From NCBI GenBank assembly GCA_964512645.1, contig CAZEJS010000022.1:1-52154 (forward strand): DNA of 52,154 nt, written 5' to 3'. This document shows, in pieces, positions 17,256 to 25,607 of the stretch; positions within the stretch are counted from its first letter, which is position 1; every line of letters begins with the position of its first letter. Under the pieces are notes generated by a model. That model searched no databases. It was not told where the DNA came from and worked only from the letters and a program-made list of their open reading frames with translations. Made by a program: the position numbers and the translations under genes. The DNA is from CAZEJS01 sp964512645 (GTDB taxonomy: Bacteria; Actinomycetota; Geothermincolia; Fen-727; Anoxymicrobiaceae).

Positions 17256-17938
17256 GCGCGCTCCAGGGCTTTTTTCTCTCTGCGGATCCTCACCCTGACC
17301 AGCGCCGAGGCGAGCGGGCTGTACAACTTGCCGTGCACCGTACCCCGCGGCAGCTTCTCGAGGAGGTCCTCGGGCCCCTCGAATTCCTCCATCTCTACGT
17401 AGGCGGCGCCCAGGTGCGTCGGCTCGTGCGAGTCGCTGCCGGCGCCGGCGGGAAAGCCGGCGTTCCTGTCGAGAAAACGCCTGGCGAGGACGTTCGCCAG
17501 TGGCAGCCGGGGCTTTCCGTTGAACGCTTCGATGATGTCTATGCGGTCGGCAAGCGCCTTCAGTTCACTCGCTTTCAGCCTCTTGAGCTTGAGCAGATCG
17601 AACGGGTGGGGTACGTAGACCAGGCCTCCCTGCGACCTGATGATGTCCATGGTCTCCACCGGGGAGAGGTGGTCGGGCACCCACTCCCGGAGAAACAGGC
17701 CGCATATCTCGCCGCCGGTCGTCCGCACCTCCTCGCCGACAAGGATGCGCGGAGCCCACTCGCCGCGAGCGACCGCCTCCCCGGAGAGGCGGGCGAACTC
17801 GAACGCGCCCTCGATCACGTCGTGGTCCATCACCGCGACCGCATCGATGCCTTTCTCCCGGCACGCCTCGACCAGCATCGGAAACGTTATGACCGAATCC
17901 GGGGAATATTCAGTGTGAACGTGAAAATCGACTTTCAA
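17240..17938 (-). CDS. PHP-domain phosphoesterase
   Basis: A 232-residue PHP-family metal-dependent hydrolase. The N-terminal motif DFHVHTEYSPDS gives the first His pair, followed by MDHDVIEGAF, LVGEEVRT, YVPHPFD and GAGSDSHEPTHLG, which supply the further His/Asp/Glu ligands of the trinuclear metal site. Relatives act on nucleoside 3',5'-bisphosphates or as small phosphatases; DNA polymerase-type PHP domains are much longer proteins. TTG start (the protein begins MKVDFHVHT), 91 bases downstream of purQ on the same strand, so it may be the last gene of the purine transcript. Its substrate cannot be told. Confidence 0.9.
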   Translation of the reverse strand: MKVDFHVHTEYSPDSVITFPMLVEACREKGIDAVAVMDHDVIEGAFEFARLSGEAVARGEWAPRILVGEEVRTTGGEICGLFLREWVPDHLSPVETMDIIRSQGGLVYVPHPFDLLKLKRLKASELKALADRIDIIEAFNGKPRLPLANVLARRFLDRNAGFPAGAGSDSHEPTHLGAAYVEMEEFEGPEDLLEKLPRGTVHGKLYSPLASALVRVRIRREKKALERAQVSS

Positions 17939-18029
17939 CTTCCCGCGGGCAACCTTTCTTCATTCGCGGCCCGCGCCCGGCCTGCCGGCGGCGATCCCGG
18001 CGGACGCCACACCATGCGGAGCCGTCTGC

Positions 18030-18722
18030 CTAGACGCCGCAGTGGGCCATGAGGGAGCGCCAGATAACCAGGCCGTCCTCCGAGCCGACGGCCGCCTCGG
18101 AGGCGCGCTCCGGGTGCGGCATCATCCCCAGGACGTTGCCCTCCGCGTTGCACACCCCGGCAATGTTCTCCACCGCGCCGTTGGGGTTGTACTCCGGGAG
18201 GACTCTCCCTTCCTGCGAGCAGTACCTGAACACGATCTGCCCCTTGCGCTTCATCTCCTCCAGGACCTCGGGCGCCACCAGGTAGTTCCCTTCGCCGTGC
18301 GCTATCGGGATGCGCAGGACCTCTCCCTGCACCGCGGCGGAGGTCCAGGGGGTCGAGGTGGTCTCCACCCTGATGTCCACGAACCTGCAGATGAACTTCA
18401 AACCGACGTTCCTCATGACCGCCCCGGGCAGGAGCCCCGCCTCGAGGAGTATCTGGAACCCGTTGCATACACCGATGACCAGCCGCCCGCCCGCCGCGAA
18501 CTCCTCGACGGCTTTCATCACCGGAGAGAAACGGGCCACCGCGCCCGTCCTCAGGTAGTCCCCGTAGGAGAACCCGCCGGGCAGCACCAGGCAGTCGTAC
18601 CGGGAGACGTCGGTGGTGCCGTGCCACACGTAATCGACCTCCTGGCCGAGCACGCTCCCCAGGACGTAATGGCAGTCGTAGTCGCAGTTCGAGCCGGGAA
18701 AGACGACGACGCCGAACTTCAT
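18030..18722 (-). CDS. purQ: Phosphoribosylformylglycinamidine synthase, glutaminase subunit
   Basis: A 230-residue class I glutamine amidotransferase. It opens KFGVVVFPGSNCDYD and has the nucleophile elbow IGVCNGFQILLEAG and the His-Glu pair near the C-terminus (MMPHPERASE). PurQ releases ammonia from glutamine for PurL in the fourth step of purine synthesis, in a complex with PurS. The start codon overlaps the purS stop by one base. The large subunit purL is not in this window, so it must lie elsewhere. Confidence 0.97.
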   Translation of the reverse strand: MKFGVVVFPGSNCDYDCHYVLGSVLGQEVDYVWHGTTDVSRYDCLVLPGGFSYGDYLRTGAVARFSPVMKAVEEFAAGGRLVIGVCNGFQILLEAGLLPGAVMRNVGLKFICRFVDIRVETTSTPWTSAAVQGEVLRIPIAHGEGNYLVAPEVLEEMKRKGQIVFRYCSQEGRVLPEYNPNGAVENIAGVCNAEGNVLGMMPHPERASEAAVGSEDGLVIWRSLMAHCGV

Positions 18723-18967
18723 CAGACCTCGACCTCCGTCCTGTAGTCCTCGATGATCGGGTTGGCCAGGAGGCGCTCGCTCATCTCCGCCAGCCTCTCC
18801 TCCAGCCGGTCACTGTCGTCTCCGGCCAGTTCGACCTCCATGTACTTGCCTATGCGGAGGTCCTGCACCTCGTCGTAACCCAGCGACTTCAGCGCGCGCA
18901 GGACCGTCTTGCCCTGCGGGTCGAGGATCCCGTCCTTGAGAGTGATATAGACCCTGGCGTGTGCCAC
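18722..18967 (-). CDS. purS: Phosphoribosylformylglycinamidine synthase, small subunit
   Basis: An 81-residue PurS of typical length. ARVYITLKDGILDPQG and VLRALKSLGYDEVQDLRIGK match the family well. PurS links PurQ and the short form of PurL, so its presence implies that the organism uses the multi-subunit enzyme. GTG start, 13 bases after purB, and overlapping purQ. Confidence 0.96.
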   Translation of the reverse strand: MAHARVYITLKDGILDPQGKTVLRALKSLGYDEVQDLRIGKYMEVELAGDDSDRLEERLAEMSERLLANPIIEDYRTEVEV

Positions 18968-18980
18968 CTTCAGTCCCCCT

Positions 18981-20303
18981 TCAATCCGTTCGTTCCCGCG
19001 GCCTGACTTCGATGAACTCGAGCCTGGTGAACACCTCGCCGACCTTCGTAAGCGCGGCGTTTATGTCGAAGCACCGGTCGACTTCCTCCGGGGTGAGAAA
19101 CCCCGCGACCTCCTTGTCGTGGAGGAGCCCCTCCCTGAACGGCTCCTCTCCTCGCACCGCGCGCATGGCGTTCCTCTGAACCATCCTGTAGGCGTCCTGG
19201 CGCGTTGCCCCCTTGTTGATAAGCGACAGCAGCACCTTCTCGGAGAAGACCAGCCCGTGGCTCAGTTCGATGTTCTCCAGCATCTTCCACGGGTACACCA
19301 CAAGGCCCTCCATCACGGTGGAGAACTTGTTCAGGATGTAGTCCAGGAGGGTGGTGCTGTCGGGGAGTATCACCCGCTCGGCCGAGGAATGGCTGATGTC
19401 CCTCTCGTGCCACAGCGGTATGTTCTGCAGGGCCGCCTGGGCGTTGCCGCGTATCACGCGCGCGCATCCGCAGACTCTCTCGCAGATGATCGGGTTGCGC
19501 TTGTGAGGCATGGCGGACGAACCGGTCTGGCCCTCGCGGAACGGCTCCTCGGCCTCCATGACCTCGGTCCTCTGCAGCCCCCGTATCTCGGTTGCGAACT
19601 TCTCCAGGGACGACGCCGAGATGGCAAGGGCCATCATGTACTCCGCGTGACGGTCGCGCTGTATCACCTGGCTGGACGCCTCCGCCGGCTCCAGCCCGAG
19701 CTGTTTGCACACGTAGCGCTCCACGAACGGGTCGATGCTCGCGTAGGTGCCCACCGCGCCGGAGAGCTTGCCCACCGCAATTACATCCTTCGCCGCGAGG
19801 AGCCTCTCCAGGTTGCGCTCGATCTCGAAAGCCCAGACCGCCAGCTTCAGACCGAAGGTGGTCGGCTCCGCGTGGACCCCGTGTGTCCGGCCCATCATCG
19901 GCGTGTTCTTGAACTCTATGGCGCGGTTCTTCACCACCCCCAGCAGGTTGCTGGTGTCCTCGATAAGGATGTCCGCCGCGTCTCTCAACTGCAGCGCCAG
20001 CCCGGTGTCGAGGACGTCGGAAGAGGTCATGCCGTAATGGAGCCAGCGCGCCGGCGGCCCGATGTTCTCCGCCAGGTTCTGCAGGAACGCCACCACGTCG
20101 TGCCTGGTGGTCTTCTCTATTTCCTTCACCCGCTCGACGTCGAAGCGCGCCTTCTTCTTGATCGCGGTGAGGTCCTCCTGGGGGATCTGGCCGAGCTGGG
20201 CCATCGCCTCGGCGGCGAGCACCTCGATCTGCATCCAGTTGTGCATGCGGGAGTTGTCGCTCCATATCTCCCTCATCAGCGGAAGGCTGTAACGTTCGAT
20301 CAT
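18981..20303 (-). CDS. purB: Adenylosuccinate lyase
   Basis: A 440-residue fumarase/aspartase-superfamily lyase that removes fumarate from SAICAR and from adenylosuccinate, acting twice in the pathway. The key motifs are present: LHYGMTSSDVLDT, the MMGRTHGVHAEPT loop with the catalytic His, and the signature GSSAMPHKRNP with the catalytic Ser. The start ATG overlaps the purE stop (ATGA), showing translational coupling. Length is normal. Confidence 0.97.
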   Translation of the reverse strand: MIERYSLPLMREIWSDNSRMHNWMQIEVLAAEAMAQLGQIPQEDLTAIKKKARFDVERVKEIEKTTRHDVVAFLQNLAENIGPPARWLHYGMTSSDVLDTGLALQLRDAADILIEDTSNLLGVVKNRAIEFKNTPMMGRTHGVHAEPTTFGLKLAVWAFEIERNLERLLAAKDVIAVGKLSGAVGTYASIDPFVERYVCKQLGLEPAEASSQVIQRDRHAEYMMALAISASSLEKFATEIRGLQRTEVMEAEEPFREGQTGSSAMPHKRNPIICERVCGCARVIRGNAQAALQNIPLWHERDISHSSAERVILPDSTTLLDYILNKFSTVMEGLVVYPWKMLENIELSHGLVFSEKVLLSLINKGATRQDAYRMVQRNAMRAVRGEEPFREGLLHDKEVAGFLTPEEVDRCFDINAALTKVGEVFTRLEFIEVRPRERTD

Positions 20304-20767
20304 CCCGCACCGCCCCCGGCAAGCAGCGACCTGTACTCCTCCAGCTTCTTCCTGACCTCGGGGTACTTGAGCGCCAGGATGCGCGCGGCCAGCACCGCCG
20401 CGTTCTTCGCGCCGCCGACCGCCACCGCGGCGACAGGTATGCCCGTGGGCATCTGCACGATCGAGAACAGCGCGTCTATCCCCCCGGGCATGCCGGAGTC
20501 GAGCGGGACCCCTATCACCGGGAGGTCGCTGTAGGAAGCCACGACCCCGGGCAGCGCGGCGCTCATCCCCGCTCCGGCAATGATCACTTCAGCCCCCGCC
20601 AGCTCCGCCTCCGCGAGGACTTCCCTTACCCGCTCAGGCGCGCGGTGGGCCGAGGCGACGACGGTCGCGCACTCGATGCCAAGCGCCCCCAGCATCTCCG
20701 CGCTCTGCTCCATCTTCGGCAGGTCGTTCTCGCTCCCGGTAATGACCAGCACTTTAATTGGTTCCAT
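20300..20767 (-). CDS. purE: N5-carboxyaminoimidazole ribonucleotide mutase / AIR carboxylase
   Basis: A 155-residue PurE. It has the nucleotide-binding GSENDLPKM, SAHRAPERV with the conserved His, and GVPLDSGMPGGIDALFSIVQMP followed by NAAVLAARIL. Where class I enzymes normally read AAHLPG, this protein has SAALPG, so that His is replaced by Ala. No purK lies in the cluster. Both facts leave open whether it works with a distant PurK (class I) or takes CO2 directly as class II enzymes do, although the overall sequence looks class I. ATG start, 45 bases after purD, coupled to purB. Confidence 0.95.
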   Translation of the reverse strand: MEPIKVLVITGSENDLPKMEQSAEMLGALGIECATVVASAHRAPERVREVLAEAELAGAEVIIAGAGMSAALPGVVASYSDLPVIGVPLDSGMPGGIDALFSIVQMPTGIPVAAVAVGGAKNAAVLAARILALKYPEVRKKLEEYRSLLAGGGAG

Positions 20768-20812
20768 CGCCCCGTCCCTTGTACGCCGGCCCCCGGGGGG
20801 CCTCTCCCGTGG

Positions 20813-22105
20813 TTATGATATCCCGTGCTCCCGCTGCCACTCCAGCGCCCGGTACCCGATGTCGGTCCTGTATTGCATCCCCTCGAAGTCGATCATCTGG
20901 ACGGCCTGGTAAGCCAGCCCGCGCGCCTCGGTGAAGTCGGAGCCCCGGGCCACCACGTTGAGCACCCTGCCCCCCGACGTCACGACCCTGCCGTCCTCGA
21001 TCGCCGTGCCGGCGTGGAACACCTCCACCTTGGAGTCGGCCGCCGCCGCCTTGAGGCCCGTCACCGGTATCCCTTTCCGGTAGGCGCCGGGATAACCTCC
21101 CGAGGCCACCACCACGCACACGCAGTAATCGGGAAGCCACTTCATCTCCAGGTCGGCAACGGTTCCGTCGATCGTCGCCAGCAGCGCCGGGGCCAAGTCG
21201 CTGGACAGGCGCGGAAGAACCGCCTGGGTCTCGGGGTCGCCGAACCTGACGTTGAACTCCAGGACTTTCATCCCGTCCTCCGTCAGCATCAGGCCGCCGT
21301 ACAGGACGCCCCGGTAAGGCTCACCCTCCTCGCGCATTGCCAGCACGGTCGCGTCCATTACCGCCCGGTGTATCTCCGCCTCCGTAACGGCGTCGAGCAG
21401 CGGGACGGGAGAGTAAGCCCCCATGCCGCCGGTGTTCGGCCCCTCGTCACCGTCGCAGGCGCGCTTGTGGTCCTGGGACGCCACCATGTGGGCGACGGAC
21501 TCCCCGTCGGCAAGGCTGAGTATCGAGACCTCCGGCCCTTCGAGAAACTCCTCAACCAGCACCCTGGAGCCCGATTCCCCGAAGACGCCGTCGACCAGGC
21601 AGTCGCGCAGGGCCTCGAGCGCCTCGTCCCCGGTCGTGGCGATAATGACCCCTTTGCCGGCGGCCAGGCCGTCGGCCTTGACCACGATCGGCGGCTCCTG
21701 GGCCTCGACGTACTCCTTCGCCTGTTCGTAGGAGTCGAAATACCGGGCGCTCCCGGTGGGTATCCCGTGCCTCTCCATCAGGCTCTTCGCGAACTGCTTG
21801 CTGCCCTCCAGCCGGGCGGCCCCCCGTGTCGGGCCGAACGCCTTGATGCCGCGCGCGGCGAAGGCGTCCACGACGCCTCCCACGAGAGGGGCCTCCGGTC
21901 CCACAACCGCGAGATCGACCGCCCTCTCCACGGCCAGGGACACTACCGTCTCGACGTTTTCGGCGTCGGCTCTGACGCACTCGCCGATCCGGCTCATGCC
22001 CCCGTTGCCGGGGACGAAGAACATGTCCGATACCATCGGGCTGGAGGAAAGCTTCCACGCCAGCGCGTGCTCCCGCCCGCCGCCGCCAACGATCATCACC
22101 TTCAT
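20813..22105 (-). CDS. purD: Phosphoribosylamine--glycine ligase
   Basis: A 430-residue ATP-grasp enzyme that joins glycine to phosphoribosylamine, the second step of purine synthesis. The N-terminal MIVGGGGREHALAWKL, the ATP-grasp segments PIVVKADGLAAGKGV and VEEFLEGPEVSILSLADG, and the metal-binding EFNVRFGDPETQAVLP are all intact. ATG start 9 bases after the purA stop. Length is standard. Confidence 0.97.
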   Translation of the reverse strand: MKVMIVGGGGREHALAWKLSSSPMVSDMFFVPGNGGMSRIGECVRADAENVETVVSLAVERAVDLAVVGPEAPLVGGVVDAFAARGIKAFGPTRGAARLEGSKQFAKSLMERHGIPTGSARYFDSYEQAKEYVEAQEPPIVVKADGLAAGKGVIIATTGDEALEALRDCLVDGVFGESGSRVLVEEFLEGPEVSILSLADGESVAHMVASQDHKRACDGDEGPNTGGMGAYSPVPLLDAVTEAEIHRAVMDATVLAMREEGEPYRGVLYGGLMLTEDGMKVLEFNVRFGDPETQAVLPRLSSDLAPALLATIDGTVADLEMKWLPDYCVCVVVASGGYPGAYRKGIPVTGLKAAAADSKVEVFHAGTAIEDGRVVTSGGRVLNVVARGSDFTEARGLAYQAVQMIDFEGMQYRTDIGYRALEWQREHGIS

Positions 22106-22114
22106 CGCGGTCTC

Positions 22115-23470
22115 CTAATCCCGAACGCCACCGGCGGGTGGCTCGAAATCCTCGCGGTAGAGGTACGGGCCCTCCTCCAGCGGGCGCCTGTACTCCTCCC
22201 GTTTGATTATCGTCTGGGTTCTCTTCGGCCCCACGGATATCATCTCCACCGGGACACCGGCGCCTTGCTCGACGAACTCCACGTAGCGGCGCGCCGCCTC
22301 CGGCAGGTCGTCCCTCTCCGTCACTTCCGAGATGTCATCGTTCCACCCGGCGAGCTCCAGGTACTGCGGCTCGCACTTGTGGAAGATAGTCTGGTGGGGC
22401 GGTAATTCGTGGAATATCTTGCCCTGGAACGAGTAGCCGACGCACACCTTGATCCTGTCGAAGGCGGACAGCACGTCCAGCTTGGTGAGGGCTATGCCGG
22501 TCAGGCTGTTGACGCGGACGGCGTAGCGCAGCAGGACCATGTCCAGCCAGCCGCAGCGGCGCTTGCGCCCGGTGGTGGTGCCGAACTCCACACCCCTGGC
22601 GCCCATCGTCTCTCCGATCTCGTTTTCCTGCTCGGTGGGGAACGGCCCGTAGCCGACCCTGGTGACGTACGCCTTGGCGACGCCGATTATCTTCTCGATG
22701 TCACGGGGACCCACCCCGGTCCCGGTGAATACCCCGCCGATGGTCGGGGACGAGGAAGTCACGAACGGGTACGTCCCGTGGTCGAGGTCGAGGAGCGTGC
22801 CCTGGGCCCCTTCGAAGAGCACTTTCCTGCCGTCGCGCAGCGCGTCGTGGATGAGCAGCGAGGTGTCTTCGATGTGGGGCGCGAGCCTCTCGGCGTAGGC
22901 CATGTACTCCGTAAGTATCTCTTCGACGCTGAAGGGATCCTGCCCGAACGCTTTCGTAAGGACCGCGTTCTTGCGCTCAAGCGAGACCTCGAGCTTCGCC
23001 TTGAATATCTTCTCGTCCAGGAGGTCCTGGACGCGCATTCCCATCCTGTCCGCCTTGTCGGCGTACGCCGGGCCGATGCCCCGGTGGGTAGTGCCCAGCT
23101 TGGCGCTGCCCAGGCTCTGCTCTCCTATCTGGTCGAACGCGAGGTGGTAGGGCATCACCAGGTGGGCGTTGCAGCTTATCTTCAGCTTCGCGCAGGAAAT
23201 GCCGCGGCTCTGGAGCCCGTCCATCTCTTCGAGCAGCACCCTGGGGTTGATAACCACTCCGTTGCCGATGACAGTGGTGATGTGGGGATAGAGTATGCCG
23301 CACGGCATCAGGTGCAGCTTGAATTCGTCATCACCGCAGACCACCGTGTGTCCGGCGTTGTTGCCTCCGGCGAACCTGGCGACGAGGTCCATCCGGTCGG
23401 CCATCAGGTCTGTGATCTTGCCTTTTCCCTCGTCGCCCCACTGGGCCCCGAGGATCACCGTTCCGGACAC
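22115..23470 (-). CDS. purA: Adenylosuccinate synthetase
   Basis: A 451-residue GTP-dependent enzyme that converts IMP to adenylosuccinate. The N-terminal GAQWGDEGKGK GTP-binding loop, the NNAGHTVV segment with the catalytic His, and TTGRKRRCGWLDMV near the substrate-binding region are present. I chose the GTG at 23470 because it places MSGTVILGAQW at the N-terminus as in other PurA proteins; a GTG at 23479 is also possible, and the open frame reaching 23608 would run through the promoter. It is the first gene of the pur cluster, about 40 bases downstream of a good promoter. Confidence 0.96.
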   Translation of the reverse strand: MSGTVILGAQWGDEGKGKITDLMADRMDLVARFAGGNNAGHTVVCGDDEFKLHLMPCGILYPHITTVIGNGVVINPRVLLEEMDGLQSRGISCAKLKISCNAHLVMPYHLAFDQIGEQSLGSAKLGTTHRGIGPAYADKADRMGMRVQDLLDEKIFKAKLEVSLERKNAVLTKAFGQDPFSVEEILTEYMAYAERLAPHIEDTSLLIHDALRDGRKVLFEGAQGTLLDLDHGTYPFVTSSSPTIGGVFTGTGVGPRDIEKIIGVAKAYVTRVGYGPFPTEQENEIGETMGARGVEFGTTTGRKRRCGWLDMVLLRYAVRVNSLTGIALTKLDVLSAFDRIKVCVGYSFQGKIFHELPPHQTIFHKCEPQYLELAGWNDDISEVTERDDLPEAARRYVEFVEQGAGVPVEMISVGPKRTQTIIKREEYRRPLEEGPYLYREDFEPPAGGVRD

Positions 23471-23513
23471 CTTCAACACCCCGTCCCGTCGTTGTGCCGT
23501 TCGCGACGATGGT

Positions 23514-23541
23514 ACTATAACACGCCGCGCGACGGGTCCAA
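23514..23541 (-). promoter_or_regulatory. Promoter of the pur operon
   Basis: On the minus strand TTGGAC (23541-23536), a 16-base spacer and TATAGT (23519-23514) form a good housekeeping promoter. The expected transcript start near 23507 leaves a leader of about 37 bases before purA, too short for a purine riboswitch; none is seen. Confidence 0.75.
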
Positions 23542-23632
23542 CGCACAATAAGGGGGGCGCCCGCGCGGGAAGGCCGACCGGTCGAGAGGTAGCCGCGTCC
23601 CGGGACATCGGCGCGCCCGGGAGGGCCCCGGT

Positions 23633-25018
23633 TCAGGGGTTCTTCTTCTCCCTCCCCAGGATAGTGTCCGCCACCAGCAGGCCCGAGGCGGACGCCTGGA
23701 CCAGGCCGCGGGTGATACCGGCCCCGTCGCCGGCGCCGAAGAGGTTCCTGACCTGGCTCTCGAGCACCCCGGAGACCTTCAGGCGGGAGCTGTAGAACTT
23801 CACTTCGACCCCGTAGAGCAGGGTGTTTCGGGAAAAGACCCCCGGGGTCAGGTTATCGAGGGCGGAGAGCATCTCCAGTATGTCGGACAGGTAGCGAAAC
23901 GGCAGCACCAGGCTCAAGTCGCCGGGCGTAGCCTCCTCCAGCGACGGCTTCACGGTGCTGCGGGCGATGCGCTTGGGGTTCGAGCGCCTGCCGACCAGCA
24001 GGTCCCCCAGGCGCTGCACCAGTATCCCGTCACCCAGGAGGTTCGCCAGCCTGGCGATGTACTTGCCGTATGCTATGGGCTCGCGGAACGGCTCGGTGAA
24101 GCGCTTGTCCACCAGCAGGGCGAAATTGGTGTTGTCGGTCTTCTTCTCCCGGTAGGAGTGACCGTTGACGGAGAGCACCTCGTCGTAGTACTCCTTGATG
24201 ACCTCGCCGCTGGGGTTCATGCAGAATGTACGGACGCGGTCCTCGGAGGCCTTGGAGTAGTAGACGAGCTTCGGTTCGTAGAGCACGTCGGTCAGCGGGG
24301 CCATCACCACGGACGGGACCTCGACCCTGACCCCGATGTCGACCATGTTGTTGTTCCGGGCGAGCGACAGTCTGTCCGCGACGCCGTCGAACCACTCCGC
24401 GCCGCTGCGGCCGGGCGCCATCACCAGGTACTTGCAGTTGATGCGGGCTTCCGCGCGGGTAGTGACGCCCTGAACCGCACCGTCCTTCACTCTAACGTCC
24501 TCGACCATCGTCTTGAACTGGATGTCGGCCCGGCCCTCGAGTTCCTCGTACATGTTGCCGAGCACCTTCGGACACACGTCCGTGCCCATGTGCCTCACGC
24601 GCGCAGGCACCAGGACCAGGTCCGAGGTGATCGCCCTCCGGGCGATATCCCCGATCTGTTCCTCGTCGTCGCCGAAGGTTTCCGCGGGCGCGCCGAACTC
24701 CAGGTACGTCCTGTCGACCTTGTCTATGAGCGCGGCGACCTTCTTCTTCGCGACAAGTTCGCTCAGCCAGCCACCGATGTCGCTGGAGAGGGTGAGCTTG
24801 CCGTCACTGAAAGCTCCGGCGCCTCCCCACCCGCTGAGGATCGCGCAGGGCTGGCACCGGCGGCACTGCCCGTTTGGCGAGGCGCACTTCCTCCTGTCGA
24901 GCCCCTCCCCCTTGTCCAGAAGCAGGACCTTGAGGTCGGAGTTGCGCGTCAGCTCCAGCGCGCAGAAGATCCCCGCCGGCCCGGCGCCCACTATTATCAC
25001 GTCGTACGTCTTGGCCAT
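23633..25018 (-). CDS. FAD-dependent dehydrogenase with N-terminal cysteine cluster
   Basis: A 461-residue flavoprotein. The Rossmann dinucleotide motif VIIVGAGPAGIFCALEL stands at residues 7-23. It is followed by a segment with four cysteines (RKCASPNGQCRRCQPCA) and GWGGAGAFSDGKLTLS, the pattern of a widespread group of uncharacterised FAD-dependent dehydrogenases (COG2509-like). The C-terminal NLFGAGDGAGITRGLVQAS is the second FAD-contact motif. The Cys group may bind an Fe-S cluster or zinc, which is inference. ATG start, with a possible -10 (TACAAT, minus strand, 25079-25074). It ends shortly before the pur promoter, on the same strand. Substrate unknown. Confidence 0.85.
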   Translation of the reverse strand: MAKTYDVIIVGAGPAGIFCALELTRNSDLKVLLLDKGEGLDRRKCASPNGQCRRCQPCAILSGWGGAGAFSDGKLTLSSDIGGWLSELVAKKKVAALIDKVDRTYLEFGAPAETFGDDEEQIGDIARRAITSDLVLVPARVRHMGTDVCPKVLGNMYEELEGRADIQFKTMVEDVRVKDGAVQGVTTRAEARINCKYLVMAPGRSGAEWFDGVADRLSLARNNNMVDIGVRVEVPSVVMAPLTDVLYEPKLVYYSKASEDRVRTFCMNPSGEVIKEYYDEVLSVNGHSYREKKTDNTNFALLVDKRFTEPFREPIAYGKYIARLANLLGDGILVQRLGDLLVGRRSNPKRIARSTVKPSLEEATPGDLSLVLPFRYLSDILEMLSALDNLTPGVFSRNTLLYGVEVKFYSSRLKVSGVLESQVRNLFGAGDGAGITRGLVQASASGLLVADTILGREKKNP

Positions 25019-25099
25019 TTCTCACCAGCCCGTTATGTCCGCGTCCCGCTCCGTTCTCGAGGCCGACAGATGGATTGTACGCGAACCGGCGCGGAAAAG

Positions 25100-25194
25100 C
25101 GCACCGGCGAGGAACACGCGCCGGCGACAAACACCGACCGGCGAGGAATACATAACGGCAATAAACACCGACCGGCGAGGAACACGCGCCGGCG
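25100..25194. repeat. Imperfect tandem repeat, about 33 bp, three copies
   Basis: Three units beginning near 25100, 25131 and 25164 share the core CACCGACCGGCGAGGAA; the first has CGCACCGGCGAGGAA. Copies 1 and 3 continue ACACGCGCCGGCG, while copy 2 has diverged to TACATAACGGCA. The array sits between hspR and the FAD dehydrogenase. It has no spacers, so it is not a CRISPR array. It may form structured RNA downstream of the heat-shock operon. Confidence 0.8.
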
Positions 25195-25208
25195 GCGGGG
25201 CCAGGGCT

Positions 25209-25595
25209 CTACCTCACGCGGCGCATGATGCCGGTGGGGGGCCTCACGCTGAGGGCGACCTGACGCTTCAACTCCTCCATCTGACGCTTGAGGACGCGGT
25301 TGGTCTCCTCCATCTCCTCGCGCATGCTGGCCATCCTGGCTTTGAGGCTTTCGACCTCCTTCTCCATGTCCAGCACCAGGGCGACCCCCGACAGGCTCAA
25401 GCCCGCCTGGGTAAGCTCCTGGATGTGTCGAAGCCTGCTGATATCCTCGTCCGAGTAGCGCCTGCGGTTCTTGGGGGTACGCTCCGGCAGGAGCAGGCCC
25501 TTGCGCTCGTACAGCCTCAGGGTCTGGGGGTGCACGTCCGCCAGACGCGCCGCCACGCTTATCACGTACAGCCCTTGTGGTTCCTTTTCATCCAT
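25209..25595 (-). CDS. hspR: Heat-shock repressor HspR (MerR family)
   Basis: A 128-residue MerR-type regulator. The winged helix-turn-helix (YVISVAARLADVHPQTLRLY, then ERKGLLLPERTPKNRRRYS) lies at about residues 10-55 and is followed by a long coiled coil (about 75-115, KEVESLKARMASMREEMEE). This matches HspR, which in actinobacteria binds HAIR repeats, with DnaK as co-repressor, to silence the dnaK operon. It is the last gene of that operon, 12 bases after dnaJ, and a HAIR-like site overlaps the dnaK promoter, so autoregulation is well supported. No effector-binding domain is present, as expected for HspR. Confidence 0.93.
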   Translation of the reverse strand: MDEKEPQGLYVISVAARLADVHPQTLRLYERKGLLLPERTPKNRRRYSDEDISRLRHIQELTQAGLSLSGVALVLDMEKEVESLKARMASMREEMEETNRVLKRQMEELKRQVALSVRPPTGIMRRVR

Positions 25596-25607
25596 CGTCG
25601 ATCACCG

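Noticed and set aside
23471..23541. Purine riboswitch upstream of purA
   Set aside because: The leader is only about 37 bases, too short for the aptamer.
23471..23608. N-terminal extension of purA
   Set aside because: It would run through the TTGGAC/TATAGT promoter and adds residues not found in PurA proteins.
25100..25194. CRISPR array
   Set aside because: Repeats are contiguous with no unique spacers, only three units, and no cas genes are present.
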